From: Hylemonella gracilis ATCC 19624
Lineage (GTDB): Bacteria; Pseudomonadota; Gammaproteobacteria; Burkholderiales; Burkholderiaceae_C
NCBI RefSeq assembly: GCF_000211835.1
Contig: NZ_AEGR01000065.1
Span: 1-59,812, forward strand
Length of the DNA: 59,812 bases
Direction of reading: 5' to 3'
Made by a program: the position numbers and the translations under genes. The notes beneath the pieces are model-generated. The model saw nothing but the letters and a program-made list of their open reading frames with translations. It did no database searches and was not told where the DNA came from. Position 1 is the stretch's first letter, and each line of letters starts with the position of its first letter. Shown one piece after another: positions 18,133 to 26,715 of the stretch.

Positions 18133-19047
18133 ATGTCGTCTTCGTCGTCCGCCTTGGGCCACCGCCGTGCACCGGGTTTGTCCGCGCCCCCCCTCACCGT
18201 GGCGAGCATCCAGATGGAACCTCGCATCGGCCACAAGGAAGAGAACGTGGCCCACTCGGTGGCCCTGATCGAGCGCGCCGCGGCCGATGGCGCCGCCCTC
18301 GTGGTGTTGCCCGAACTCACCAACAGCGGTTACATGTTTGACAGCCGCGAAGAAGCTTACGCGCTGGCGGAGGCGGTTCCGCACGGCCCCACCACCATCG
18401 CCTGGGCCGACGCGGCGCGGCGCTGCAACACGTACATCGTGGCCGGCATCGCTGAACGCGATGGTGACCGCCTCTACAACTCGGCCGTGGTCATCGGCCC
18501 ATCAGGTTGGTTGGGCACCTACCGCAAGCTGCACCTGTGGGGCGACGAGCACCTGTTCTTCGAGTCTGGCGACAAGGGCCTGCCCCTGTTCCATACCCCG
18601 TGGGGCCGCCTGGGCGTGGTGATTTGTTATGACGGTTGGTTCCCCGAGGTCTATCGCCTGCTCGCCATGCAGGGCGCCGACGTCGTGGCCATGCCCACCA
18701 ACTGGGTGCCCATGCCGGGCCAGCCCGCTGGCAGCCCCGCGATGGCCAACACCCTGGCGATGGCCAGTGCCCACAGCAATGCGCTGAACATCGTCTGCGC
18801 CAACCGCACGGGCACCGAGCGAGGCCAGTCCTTCATCGGCCAGAGCCTGATCGTCGATGCCCACGGCTGGCCGCTGGCGGGGCCGGCGCCACAAGCCGGC
18901 GCCGACACCGTGCTGCTGGCGCAGCTCGACCTTCAGGCCACGCGCCAGGCACGCCAGCTCAACGCCTTCAACCACGTGCTGCGCGACCGCCGCGCCGACC
19001 TCTACGACCCCATGCTCGGCACCGGATGGCCACTGTCCCGTCACTGA
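18133..19047 (+). CDS. Nitrilase-superfamily carbon-nitrogen hydrolase
   Basis: A 304-residue cytoplasmic hydrolase of amides, nitriles or carbamoyl groups. The catalytic triad is present: Glu61 in LPELTNSGYMF, Lys132 in YRKLHLWGDEH and Cys165 in VVICYDGWFPE. The first 20 residues are a Ser-rich tail before the fold begins at LTVASIQMEPR. GGGAG lies 5 nt before the ATG. It is the first gene after the attenuator and is followed by an amide-type ABC transporter and an asparaginase, which suggests release of ammonia from an imported amide or nitrile. True nitrilase versus aliphatic amidase or omega-amidase activity cannot be decided from sequence. Confidence 0.9.
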   Translation: MSSSSSALGHRRAPGLSAPPLTVASIQMEPRIGHKEENVAHSVALIERAAADGAALVVLPELTNSGYMFDSREEAYALAEAVPHGPTTIAWADAARRCNTYIVAGIAERDGDRLYNSAVVIGPSGWLGTYRKLHLWGDEHLFFESGDKGLPLFHTPWGRLGVVICYDGWFPEVYRLLAMQGADVVAMPTNWVPMPGQPAGSPAMANTLAMASAHSNALNIVCANRTGTERGQSFIGQSLIVDAHGWPLAGPAPQAGADTVLLAQLDLQATRQARQLNAFNHVLRDRRADLYDPMLGTGWPLSRH

Positions 19048-19102
19048 TGCCGTGTTGTCCTTCCCGCTTTCCCTTAGCCTTCACCCACCAAGGAGCCTTC
19101 AG

Positions 19103-20269
19103 ATGATCACCCCCTTCCCCTCCCTCCTGCGCCACGGCCTCATCGCCGTGGTCGCCGCGTTCTCGCTGCAGGCGCAAGCCGCAGACCCCATCCGCATCGG
19201 CGTGGCCGTGGGCCTGTCGGGCGCGAACAGCGTGGTCGCACCCGCCGTGGTGCAATCCTCGCAACTGGCCGTCGAAGAAATCAACGCCTCGGGCGGCATC
19301 CTCGGGCGCAAGGTCGAACTTGAAATCGTCGACGACGCCTCGGGCGCGGTGGGCGCGCAGAAAGCCTTCGACACCCTGGTGTTCCAGAAGAAGGTCGACG
19401 CCATCATCGCCATGGAAACCAGCGCCGCGCGCAATGCGGCCCTGCCCATCATCTCGCGCGGCAAGGTGCCTTACATCTACACCTCGTTCTACGAAGGGCG
19501 CTCGTGCAACCCCTGGATGTACGTCAACGCCTGGGTGCCCGAGCAGCAGGTGGCGCCGATCGTCAACTACTTCGGCACCACCCTCAAGGCGCGCAATTTC
19601 TTCCTGGTGGGCAATGACTACGCGTTCGGGCGCGGCATGCTGGACTTCACCAAGAAATACATCGAGAAAAACGGCGGCAAGGTGGTCGGCGAGGAATACC
19701 TGCCCATCGACGGCTCGGACTGGACGCCGGTGCTCAGCAAGATTCGCGCGGCCAAGGCCGATGCACTGATCAGTGCCACCGCGGGCGGCGCGCCCAATGT
19801 GTCCCTGGCCAAGCAGCTGCAGGGCTCGGGCCTGAACCTGCCCTATGGCAACCTCGCCATCGACGAAGCCACCGCGAAGAACATGGGCGACGTGGCCACG
19901 GGCATGTACATGTCGGCCTCCTACCTGACCACCATCGGCACCCCCGAGAACCAGAAGTTCATCGCGGCGATGAAGAAGAAGTTCGGCGCCGACCTCAAGA
20001 CACCCAACGAACTCTCCGAGCCTCAGTACGAAGCCTTCTACTTGTACAAGGCGGCGGCCGAGAAGGTCGGCGCGATGGACAAGGAAAAAATCATCAAGGC
20101 CCTGGCCGAGGTCTCCTACACCGGACCGCGGGGCGAAGTGCGCATGGACAAGAGCCGCCACGCTCCGCTGTCGATGCGTCTGGCCCAGATCCAGACTGGC
20201 GGCACGATCAAGATTCTGCAGACCTTCCAAGGCGTGGACCCGGGCACGCAGTGCCCCGACCTGAAGTAA
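19103..20269 (+). CDS. Periplasmic type I binding protein of an amide/urea/branched-chain-type ABC transporter
   Basis: A 388-residue Leu/Ile/Val-type binding protein. A signal peptide covers residues 1-25 or so (LIAVVAAFSLQAQAA), and the mature chain begins DPIRIGVAVGLSG. Patterns include VEEINASGGILGRKVELEI, VGNDYAFGRGMLDF and GEEYLPIDGSDWTPVLSKI. The last resembles the AmiC/FmdD/UrtA branch, suggesting short amides or urea rather than leucine. The ATG at 19103 has AGGAG 7 nt upstream. It lies 55 bp after the nitrilase. The later AmiC-like protein shares the same fold but lacks a signal peptide, so one protein collects substrate outside and the other reads it inside. Confidence 0.9.
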   Translation: MITPFPSLLRHGLIAVVAAFSLQAQAADPIRIGVAVGLSGANSVVAPAVVQSSQLAVEEINASGGILGRKVELEIVDDASGAVGAQKAFDTLVFQKKVDAIIAMETSAARNAALPIISRGKVPYIYTSFYEGRSCNPWMYVNAWVPEQQVAPIVNYFGTTLKARNFFLVGNDYAFGRGMLDFTKKYIEKNGGKVVGEEYLPIDGSDWTPVLSKIRAAKADALISATAGGAPNVSLAKQLQGSGLNLPYGNLAIDEATAKNMGDVATGMYMSASYLTTIGTPENQKFIAAMKKKFGADLKTPNELSEPQYEAFYLYKAAAEKVGAMDKEKIIKALAEVSYTGPRGEVRMDKSRHAPLSMRLAQIQTGGTIKILQTFQGVDPGTQCPDLK

Positions 20270-20281
20270 ATGCACTCCGAG

Positions 20282-20302
20282 TCCGGCGCCGTTGGCGCCG
20301 GA
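20282..20302 (+). other. Strong hairpin after the binding-protein gene
   Basis: TCCGGCGCC, a 3-nt loop, then GGCGCCGGA form a perfect 9-bp stem 12 bp after the stop codon. No T-run follows, so it is unlikely to terminate. Such hairpins often protect the mRNA of abundant binding proteins from 3' decay, which would raise its level over the permeases. Confidence 0.65.
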
Positions 20303-20417
20303 GCGAACCTCACGCCTCCACCTTTCCACCCACGCCAAGCAGGACGGTCCGGCCGGGCACGGCCCGTGCTTCGACCCAGGACCCGTGCACCATCAAAAAG
20401 AACCGAGGAGCCCTCTG

Positions 20418-20468
20418 ATGACCAGAAAACGCCGTGTTCCCTTCGATCACCCGCTGTCCGACAACTAG
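20418..20468 (+). CDS. Candidate 16-residue micropeptide
   Basis: A tiny frame encodes MTRKRRVPFDHPLSDN. It has GAGGAG 7 nt before its ATG, a better ribosome site than most real genes nearby, and stops 9 bp before the LivH-type start. It is basic at the N-terminus, with no hydrophobic stretch. It may couple translation into the permease, act as a small regulator, or be fortuitous. The 208-bp gap it sits in holds nothing else but the hairpin at 20282. Confidence 0.35.
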   Translation: MTRKRRVPFDHPLSDN

Positions 20469-20477
20469 GAACGCACC

Positions 20478-21311
20478 ATGGTTCTGCTGCTGGACACACT
20501 CACCACCGCCGCGATGTTATTCATCGTCACGGCGGGACTGATGATGATCTTCGGGGTCATGAAGATCGTGAATTTCGCGCATGGCGCGCTGCTGACCCTG
20601 GGCGCGTACGCGAGTTACGTGGTCACGCGCCTGCAGCTGGATGCCTGGCTGGCCTGGCCGCTGGCCATCGTGGTTGGCGTGACCGTGGGCATGCTGGTGG
20701 AGGCGCTGATCGTGCGCCCGCTCTACAAGCGCCCGCTGGACGCCATCCTGGCGACCTGGGGACTGGGCATCGTGATCGGCCAGTTGATCGTGATGGCCTT
20801 CGGTCGCGAGGTGCAGTTCGTGGACGCACCCCTTTCAGGCACTTGGCGGGTGGCTGGACTGGACTATTCCGCCTACCGCCTGATGCTGGTGCCGGTGGCG
20901 ATCGCCTTGTGCCTGGGACTCACCGGCCTGCTCAGTGGCACGCGCTTCGGCGTGCGCACGCGCGCCGTGATCATGAACGAAGAACTGGCCAGCAGCCTGG
21001 GCATCCACTCGGGCCGCGTGCGCTTCATCACCTTCAGTCTGGGGGCCAGCCTGGGCACGCTGGCGGGCGCCATGATCACGCCGTTCTCCAGCGTGGACCC
21101 CAACATGGGTCTGCCCTGGCTGGTCAGCGCCTTCATGCTGGTGATGGTCTCGGGCCATTCCATGGTCAGCCTGCTGCTGACCTGCGTCGTCTTCAGCGCT
21201 GCCCAGGTGCTGGTCAGCACGTATGCCAGCCCCGTGCTGGGTGGGCTGACCATCGCCGTGCTCGCGGCCATCACGCTGCGCATCCGTCCCAAGGGGTTTG
21301 CCCGTGGCTGA
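20478..21311 (+). CDS. LivH-type ABC transporter permease
   Basis: A 277-residue inner-membrane permease of the LivH/UrtB family with about eight hydrophobic segments. Near the N-terminus are LFIVTAGLMMIFGVMKIVNF and AHGALLTLGAYASYVV, the hallmark of this family. TRFGVRTRAVIMNEELASSL is the cytoplasmic coupling loop. The stop codon overlaps the next start by 8 bp. With the following LivM domain it would form the pore for the periplasmic binding protein upstream. Confidence 0.9.
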   Translation: MVLLLDTLTTAAMLFIVTAGLMMIFGVMKIVNFAHGALLTLGAYASYVVTRLQLDAWLAWPLAIVVGVTVGMLVEALIVRPLYKRPLDAILATWGLGIVIGQLIVMAFGREVQFVDAPLSGTWRVAGLDYSAYRLMLVPVAIALCLGLTGLLSGTRFGVRTRAVIMNEELASSLGIHSGRVRFITFSLGASLGTLAGAMITPFSSVDPNMGLPWLVSAFMLVMVSGHSMVSLLLTCVVFSAAQVLVSTYASPVLGGLTIAVLAAITLRIRPKGFARG

Positions 21312-23124
21312 TACCTCCCTGCATCACAACCAGACATCGCCACAGTCCGCCGCGCCCGTGCGCGCACGGGCCGCGTCCCTCCATCATGTCGTGCTGCTGG
21401 CGGCGATGGGCGCGGTGCTGCTGGTCGCGGGCCCCTGGATGTTCGACACCTACCTGCTCAACATCCTGATCAAGGCGTTTTTCTTCGCCATCGCGGCGAT
21501 CACGGTGGACATCCTTTGGGGCTACACCGGCTACCTGACCTTCGGCCAATCGGCCTTCTTCGGCATCGGGGCCTATGCGGCCGGGCTGACGTTCACGCAC
21601 GCCGGCTTCAGCGCATCCACGGCGCTGCTGGCGATGGGTACCACGCTGCTGGGCTGCGCCGCCGTGGCCGGCTTGGTGGGATGGCTGTCGTTCTACCGCG
21701 GCGCCTCGCCCTTCTTCGCCACGGTGATCTCGCTCGTGCTGCCCATCGTGCTCACCCAGCTGCTGCTCTCGGGTGGCAGCTTCACCGGGTCGAGTTCAGG
21801 GCTCACGGGCTACCCGACGTTCGACGGGTCCATCGAGGCCTGGTACTGGGCGGCGGGCAGCCTGCTGACGGTGGCCGGTGTCATCGGCTGGGTGCTGGTG
21901 CGCAGCGACGCGGGGCGCATGCTCCTGGCCATCCGCGACAACGAGGCACGCTGCACCTACCTCGGCATCAACACCTCGCGGGTGAAAACCACGCTGCTCA
22001 TCGCCATGGGCGTCATGGCCGGCATCGCGGGCTTCGGCTACAGCAGCTTCAGCGGCGTGGTCGCACCGGAACTCACCGGCTTCGCGCTGGGCACCGAACT
22101 CATCATCTGGGTGGCGCTGGGCGGCCGGGGCACGCTGTGGGGGCCACTGGCGAGCGGGGTGCTGGTCAACGTGGCCACGGCTTACCTGAGCAGCAGCATG
22201 CCGTTTGCCTGGCAGCTGATCCTGGGTGCGGCCTTTGTGGTGGTGATCGTGCTGTTCCCGCAAGGGCTCATCCCCCTGCTGCTCCAACCCTTCGGCCTGT
22301 CGCGGGACGTGGCGCGCGCGCCGCTGCTGCGGGAGCGGGCCGTCACGCCAGGCGCCCAGGCCTCCGGCACGGCGCTGCGCATGCGGGGCGTGACCAAGAA
22401 CTTCGGCGCACTCAAGGTGCTGCGGGGCATCGACTTCGAGGCTCAGTCCGGCGAACTGGTGGGTCTGATCGGCCCGAATGGCGCGGGCAAGACCACCTTG
22501 ATGCGCTGCATGAGCGATGGCATTGAACGCAGCGGCGGCACGGTGGAACTGTGCGGCATCGACATCCGCCAGCTGCCGCCCGAGGTCTGCGTGCACCTGG
22601 GTCTGGGCCGCAAGTTCCAGAACGCCAACATCTTCGAGTCACTGACCGTGGCCGAATGCCTGCGCATCGCCGGTACCCGGCTGGAGCGCCCCTCGCTGCT
22701 GCGCCAGAACCCGGTACTGCAGCTGCCCGCCTACGCGCTGCACGTGCTGCACACCACGGCGCTGGACCACAAGCTGACCACGGTGGCGCGCGATCTGTCT
22801 CACGGCGAGCAGCAGGCGCTGGAACTCGCCATGGTGCTCGCGCTGAAGCCGCGCGTGGTGCTGCTCGACGAGCCCACGGCGGGTCTGACCAAGACAGAGC
22901 GCACCCAGATTGGCGAGTTGCTGTCCTCGCTGGCCCATCAGCATGGGTTGTGCTGCCTGCTGGTGGAGCATGACCTCGACCTCGTGGCGCAAATCTCGAC
23001 CCGCATCGTGGTTCTGCACCAGGGAACGATCGTCATGCAGGGCAGTTTCCAGGAGGTGGTGAATTCGCCCCTGGTCAAGACCATCTACTCCGGCGACGCC
23101 CGGCCCCAAGGGGAGCACGCATGA
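21304..23124 (+). CDS. Fused LivM-type permease and LivG-type ATPase
   Basis: A 606-residue fusion. Residues 1 to about 335 are a LivM/UrtC-like permease with many membrane helices (ITVDILWGYTGYLTFGQSAF and IRDNEARCTYLGINTSRVK are family motifs). After a short linker a LivG-type ATPase begins near 357: Walker A GPNGAGKTTL near 389, signature LSHGEQQALELAM, Walker B VVLLDEPTAGLTK. GTG at 21304 is chosen because AAGGGG lies 7 nt upstream; the in-frame TTG at 21298 is too close to it. Translation is coupled to LivH (8-bp overlap) and to LivF (4-bp overlap). In most operons the two halves are separate genes. Confidence 0.9.
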   Translation: MADTSLHHNQTSPQSAAPVRARAASLHHVVLLAAMGAVLLVAGPWMFDTYLLNILIKAFFFAIAAITVDILWGYTGYLTFGQSAFFGIGAYAAGLTFTHAGFSASTALLAMGTTLLGCAAVAGLVGWLSFYRGASPFFATVISLVLPIVLTQLLLSGGSFTGSSSGLTGYPTFDGSIEAWYWAAGSLLTVAGVIGWVLVRSDAGRMLLAIRDNEARCTYLGINTSRVKTTLLIAMGVMAGIAGFGYSSFSGVVAPELTGFALGTELIIWVALGGRGTLWGPLASGVLVNVATAYLSSSMPFAWQLILGAAFVVVIVLFPQGLIPLLLQPFGLSRDVARAPLLRERAVTPGAQASGTALRMRGVTKNFGALKVLRGIDFEAQSGELVGLIGPNGAGKTTLMRCMSDGIERSGGTVELCGIDIRQLPPEVCVHLGLGRKFQNANIFESLTVAECLRIAGTRLERPSLLRQNPVLQLPAYALHVLHTTALDHKLTTVARDLSHGEQQALELAMVLALKPRVVLLDEPTAGLTKTERTQIGELLSSLAHQHGLCCLLVEHDLDLVAQISTRIVVLHQGTIVMQGSFQEVVNSPLVKTIYSGDARPQGEHA

Positions 23125-23840
23125 GCGTCACCACGTTTCCACCGGCACTGGCGCTCCACGGCGTCACCAGCGGCTACCGCGGGTCCGTGGTACTGCGCGA
23201 CCTCACGCTGCGCATCCACCGAGGCGAAGCCGTCGCCCTGCTGGGCAAGAATGGCATGGGCAAGAGCACTCTGCTCAAGACGGTGATGGGCTTTCTGAAC
23301 AAGCAAGCCGGCACCATCCACCTGAACGGCGAGAACATCACGCGCCAATCAACGCACCACATCGCGCGCCAGGGCGTGGCCTATGCGGCGCAGGAGCAGC
23401 CTCTGTTCGCGGACCTGAGCATCCGCGACAACCTGCGCCTGGGCTTGCCGCGAGCGTCACTCTTCGAGGAGCGATTCGCCACGGTGGAGCCCCTGTTCCC
23501 GGTGTTTGGCAGTCGACTGGCGCAGCACGCTGGCACGCTGTCGGGCGGTGAGCAAAAGATGCTGCTGCTGGCCCGCGCGCTGATGGCGCGGCCCTCGGTG
23601 ATCCTGCTGGACGAAATCACCGAGGGTCTGCAGCCTTCGGTGATCGACCGTCTCGCCCAGGCCTTGCTGCGAGAGCGCGATCAGCACGGAACCACCCTGC
23701 TGGTGGTGGAGCAGAACGTGCCCTTCGCGCTGCAGCTGACAGACCGCTACCTGATCCTCAAGCAGGGCGAGCTGATCGATGAAGGCGAATCCAGGGTCGA
23801 TGGCGCCATCGACGCGGTGTACCGTCACCTGCGGGTTTGA
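23121..23840 (+). CDS. LivF-type ABC transporter ATP-binding protein
   Basis: A 239-residue ATPase that pairs with the fused LivG domain. Walker A is LGKNGMGKSTLL, the signature is LSGGEQKMLLLARALMARP and Walker B is VILLDEITEGLQP. The Asp-Glu-Ile-Thr-Glu form is common in LivF/UrtE. GGGGAG lies upstream of an ATG that overlaps the previous stop (ATGA). Confidence 0.93.
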   Translation: MSVTTFPPALALHGVTSGYRGSVVLRDLTLRIHRGEAVALLGKNGMGKSTLLKTVMGFLNKQAGTIHLNGENITRQSTHHIARQGVAYAAQEQPLFADLSIRDNLRLGLPRASLFEERFATVEPLFPVFGSRLAQHAGTLSGGEQKMLLLARALMARPSVILLDEITEGLQPSVIDRLAQALLRERDQHGTTLLVVEQNVPFALQLTDRYLILKQGELIDEGESRVDGAIDAVYRHLRV

Positions 23841-23852
23841 GGAGCAAACACC

Positions 23853-24878
23853 ATGGCGCATTCGATGCAGATGCAGACCCAGCCCCCCGTTGCGCTGAAC
23901 GTACCCTTGTGCCAGCTGATCGCGACAGGTGGCACCATCGCCATGAAGATCGACCCTGTGCGAGGCGGCCCCGTGCCCGCGCTCTCCGGGGCAGACCTGC
24001 TGGCCGCCGTGCCGGCCATGGCGCAAGTCGCACGGCTGGAAGTGCGCGAGTTGTTCAACATTCCCTCGGACCACGTGGACGCAACGCACTGGCTGCGCTT
24101 GAAGCACGCGGTGGACGAGGCACTGGCACGTCCCGAGGTCACCGGAGTCATCGTCTCGCATGGCACCGACACGATGGAAGAAACCGCCTGGTTCCTCGAC
24201 CTCGCCATCGACAGCGACAAACCGGTGGTGCTGACGGGCGCCCAGCGCAATGCCTCGGTGCCGGACTTCGACGGGCCGCGCAATCTGCTCAACGCGGCAC
24301 GCGTGTGCGTCGAGCGGAGCGCGCAAGGCATGGGGGTGATGGTCGCCATGAACAACCAGATCCATGCCGCGCGCGAAGTCAGCAAGACGCACACGTCCGA
24401 CGTGGAGGCGTTCAAGTCCGGCGATTTCGGCCTGCTGGGCGTGATCGACGAGGACCGGGTGGTCTTCTCGCGTCGGCCCACGCGACGCCTGCATCTGCCG
24501 CCGCAATCGGGGGCACTCCCGCGGGTCGAGATCATCCCCATGTTCGCGGGCGCCCGCGGCGATCTGCTGTGCGCCGCGGTCGCTCTGGGTGCGCGGGGCA
24601 TCGTGGTGCAGGCCCTGGGCCTGGGCAATGTGAACGTTGACCTGCTAGCGGCCGTGAAGGAGGCCATCGCGCAAGGCGTGGTCGTGGCCGTCGCGACGCG
24701 CGTGCCCAACGGCCGGGTGCAACCGGTTTACGGCTTCGAGGGTGGCGGTCGCACCCTGCAGGCGGAGGGCGCGGTGTTCACCGACAATCTCAGCCCGCAC
24801 AAGGCCCGCATCTTGCTCATGCTGGCGCTGCAGAGCGCCACAACCCCCAGTCAGTTGCAAAGCCTGTTTGACCGATGA
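23853..24878 (+). CDS. L-asparaginase (type II-like fold, no signal peptide)
   Basis: A 341-residue asparaginase/glutaminase-family amidohydrolase. The first catalytic motif is LIATGGTIA with the nucleophilic Thr near residue 28. The second is VSHGTDTMEETAWFL with the Thr-Asp pair near 105-106, and a Lys-containing third motif follows in the ALGLGNVN and MNNQIHAAREVSK regions. No signal peptide is visible, so it acts in the cytoplasm after import. It sits 12 bp after livF and 9 bp before the AmiC-like gene. The operon context suggests asparagine or a related amide is a substrate and possibly an inducer. Confidence 0.9.
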   Translation: MAHSMQMQTQPPVALNVPLCQLIATGGTIAMKIDPVRGGPVPALSGADLLAAVPAMAQVARLEVRELFNIPSDHVDATHWLRLKHAVDEALARPEVTGVIVSHGTDTMEETAWFLDLAIDSDKPVVLTGAQRNASVPDFDGPRNLLNAARVCVERSAQGMGVMVAMNNQIHAAREVSKTHTSDVEAFKSGDFGLLGVIDEDRVVFSRRPTRRLHLPPQSGALPRVEIIPMFAGARGDLLCAAVALGARGIVVQALGLGNVNVDLLAAVKEAIAQGVVVAVATRVPNGRVQPVYGFEGGGRTLQAEGAVFTDNLSPHKARILLMLALQSATTPSQLQSLFDR

Positions 24879-24887
24879 AGGAACGCC

Positions 24888-26045
24888 ATGCCCGATGACC
24901 TGACCCCGCCACGATCAGCCCAGGGAGAAGGCTGGCGCGTTGGCGTGCTGTTTTCGCGCTCGGGGCCCACGGGCGTCACCGAGTCGGAGCACTTCTTCGG
25001 CACGGCGCTCGCCATCGAGGAGATCAACCAGCTCGGCGGCGTGCTTGATCGCCCCTTGATTCCCGTGGTCCACGACCCCAAGGGCGATATCGCCGAGTAC
25101 CGCAAGCTCGCAACGCGCATGCTGCTGGAAGACGAGGTCACCGTGGTGTTCGGCTGCTCGCGATCGTCCAGCCGCAAGGCGGTGTTGCCGGTCATCGAAC
25201 GCAACAATGCGCTACTCTGGTATTGCTCGTTCTACGAAGGCTTCGAGTACTCGCCCAACGTGATCTACACCGGTGCCGTGCCCAACCAGAACAGCGTGCA
25301 GCTGGCGGCCTACCTGATGCAGAACCGCGGCACGCGCTTCTACCTGGTGGGTGCCGACTACATCTACCCGCGAGAGTCCAACCGCGTCATGCGCGACATG
25401 GTGGAACAGCATGGCGGCGAGATCCTGGACGAGGTTTACCTGCCCATCGAGGCGAGCGACGTGGAACTCAAGGAGGTGCTCACGGACATCCGCGCGCAAC
25501 AGCCGGACGTGGTCTTCTCCACGCTGGTGGGCCAGTCAGCGCGGCGGTTCTACCAGCTGTACCCTGAGTTCGGACTGGACCCGAAGAAGATGCCGATTGC
25601 CAGCCTGTCCATGGCCGAGGAAGAGATACGCCTGATCGGTCCGGCGCTGTGCGAGGGGCATATCACCTCGGCCACCTATTTCGGCTCGGTGCGCAACGAA
25701 AGCAACCAGCGCTTCCAGGCGCTGTGGCGCGAGCGCTTCGGTGATCGGCCCACCAGCACCTGGTCGGAGATGGCCTACACCCAGGTGCACCTGTTCGCGC
25801 GTGCCCTGCAACGCGCCGGCGGCATGGACCGGCGCAAGTTGGTGGAAGCGGCGCGCACGGTCTCCTTCGATTCACCGGAAGGCCTCGTGACGGTGGATGC
25901 CGAGAACAACCACTGCGCCCTCACGCCGCGCATCGGCATCTGCCGAGCCGACGGGCAGTTCGAGATCGCCTGGGAAGCCTCGGGACCGGTACGCCCCGAC
26001 CCCTACTTGTCCACCTTCGGCTTCTCCGAGTTCTGGTTGAGGTGA
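24888..26045 (+). CDS. amiC: AmiC-like cytoplasmic amide-sensing regulator
   Basis: A 385-residue type I periplasmic-binding-fold protein without a signal peptide. It resembles Pseudomonas aeruginosa AmiC along its length: YEGFEYSPNVIYTGAVPNQN, VGADYIYPRESNRVMRDM, DVVFSTLVGQSA and EASGPVRPDPYLSTF. AmiC binds small amides in the cytoplasm and, when empty, holds AmiR inactive. It is followed 3 bp later by an ANTAR protein, reproducing the amiC-amiR pair. Ligand specificity may differ from acetamide because the enzymes here are a nitrilase-type hydrolase and an asparaginase rather than AmiE. Confidence 0.88.
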   Translation: MPDDLTPPRSAQGEGWRVGVLFSRSGPTGVTESEHFFGTALAIEEINQLGGVLDRPLIPVVHDPKGDIAEYRKLATRMLLEDEVTVVFGCSRSSSRKAVLPVIERNNALLWYCSFYEGFEYSPNVIYTGAVPNQNSVQLAAYLMQNRGTRFYLVGADYIYPRESNRVMRDMVEQHGGEILDEVYLPIEASDVELKEVLTDIRAQQPDVVFSTLVGQSARRFYQLYPEFGLDPKKMPIASLSMAEEEIRLIGPALCEGHITSATYFGSVRNESNQRFQALWRERFGDRPTSTWSEMAYTQVHLFARALQRAGGMDRRKLVEAARTVSFDSPEGLVTVDAENNHCALTPRIGICRADGQFEIAWEASGPVRPDPYLSTFGFSEFWLR

Positions 26046-26048
26046 GCG

Positions 26049-26678
26049 ATGAGTTCGAGCCTCCGCCGCCTCTACGAAGATTTGCGCAGCATCAGCGTCA
26101 CGGTCGTCTACCCACCCGGGGAAGACCGCGACGTGGTGGTGCAACAGCTGCAGCGCATCGGCTGCCGCCTCAAGGTGGTGTGGCCCTTCCCGGCCGAACC
26201 CCCCGCGGGCGTGGACGTGATCCTGTTCCAGGTGTCCCAGGACCTGGAGGGCCGCAGCGCCTGGAACGCCAGCGCGGTGGACGCGGCGTTCGTGGCCCTG
26301 TCGGACTATGAAAGCCCGACCACGCTCAAGCTGCTGCTGGACACGCGCGCGCACGGTGTCATCACCAAGCCGTTCCGTTCCTCGGGCATCTTGAGCACGT
26401 TGGTGCTGGCTCGTGCGTCGCAGGGTTTTCAGCAGCGCCAGCAGGGCAAGATCGAGAAGCTGGAATCCACCATCAAATCGCGACGCCAGATCGAGAAAGC
26501 CATCCGCGTGCTGGTGGACTACCAGCGCATGACGGAAACCCAGGCCTACGAGCACATGCGCGAGCGCGCCACCGGCCTGCGCGTGACGGTTGCCGAGGTG
26601 GCCGCGATGCTGCTGGAGGCGCACGAGGCCATGGAGAAGTTGGGTTTCGCGACAGCCAAACCCGCGAGCGGGAAATAG
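26049..26678 (+). CDS. amiR: AmiR-like ANTAR transcription antiterminator
   Basis: A 209-residue regulator. The N-terminal part is a degenerate receiver-like domain (VTVVYPPGEDRDVVVQQLQR; SDYESPTTLKLLLDTRAHGV and ITKPF). A coiled coil follows at about residues 125-150 (RQQGKIEKLESTIKSRRQIE), then the C-terminal ANTAR RNA-binding helices (AIRVLVDYQRMTETQAYEHM and later TVAEVAAMLLEAHEAM). AmiR binds leader RNA and prevents termination once released from AmiC. The expected target is the attenuator at 18077-18116 of its own operon. It is the last gene; the next gene is convergent. Confidence 0.88.
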   Translation: MSSSLRRLYEDLRSISVTVVYPPGEDRDVVVQQLQRIGCRLKVVWPFPAEPPAGVDVILFQVSQDLEGRSAWNASAVDAAFVALSDYESPTTLKLLLDTRAHGVITKPFRSSGILSTLVLARASQGFQQRQQGKIEKLESTIKSRRQIEKAIRVLVDYQRMTETQAYEHMRERATGLRVTVAEVAAMLLEAHEAMEKLGFATAKPASGK

Positions 26679-26715
26679 AGCGCAGCGCTGACCGCGCGCC
26701 GCTCACCCAACGCGC

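Noticed and set aside
26679-26715. Terminator between the amiR-like gene and HMG-CoA lyase
   Set aside because: The 37-bp convergent gap has short GC repeats but no stem with a T-run.
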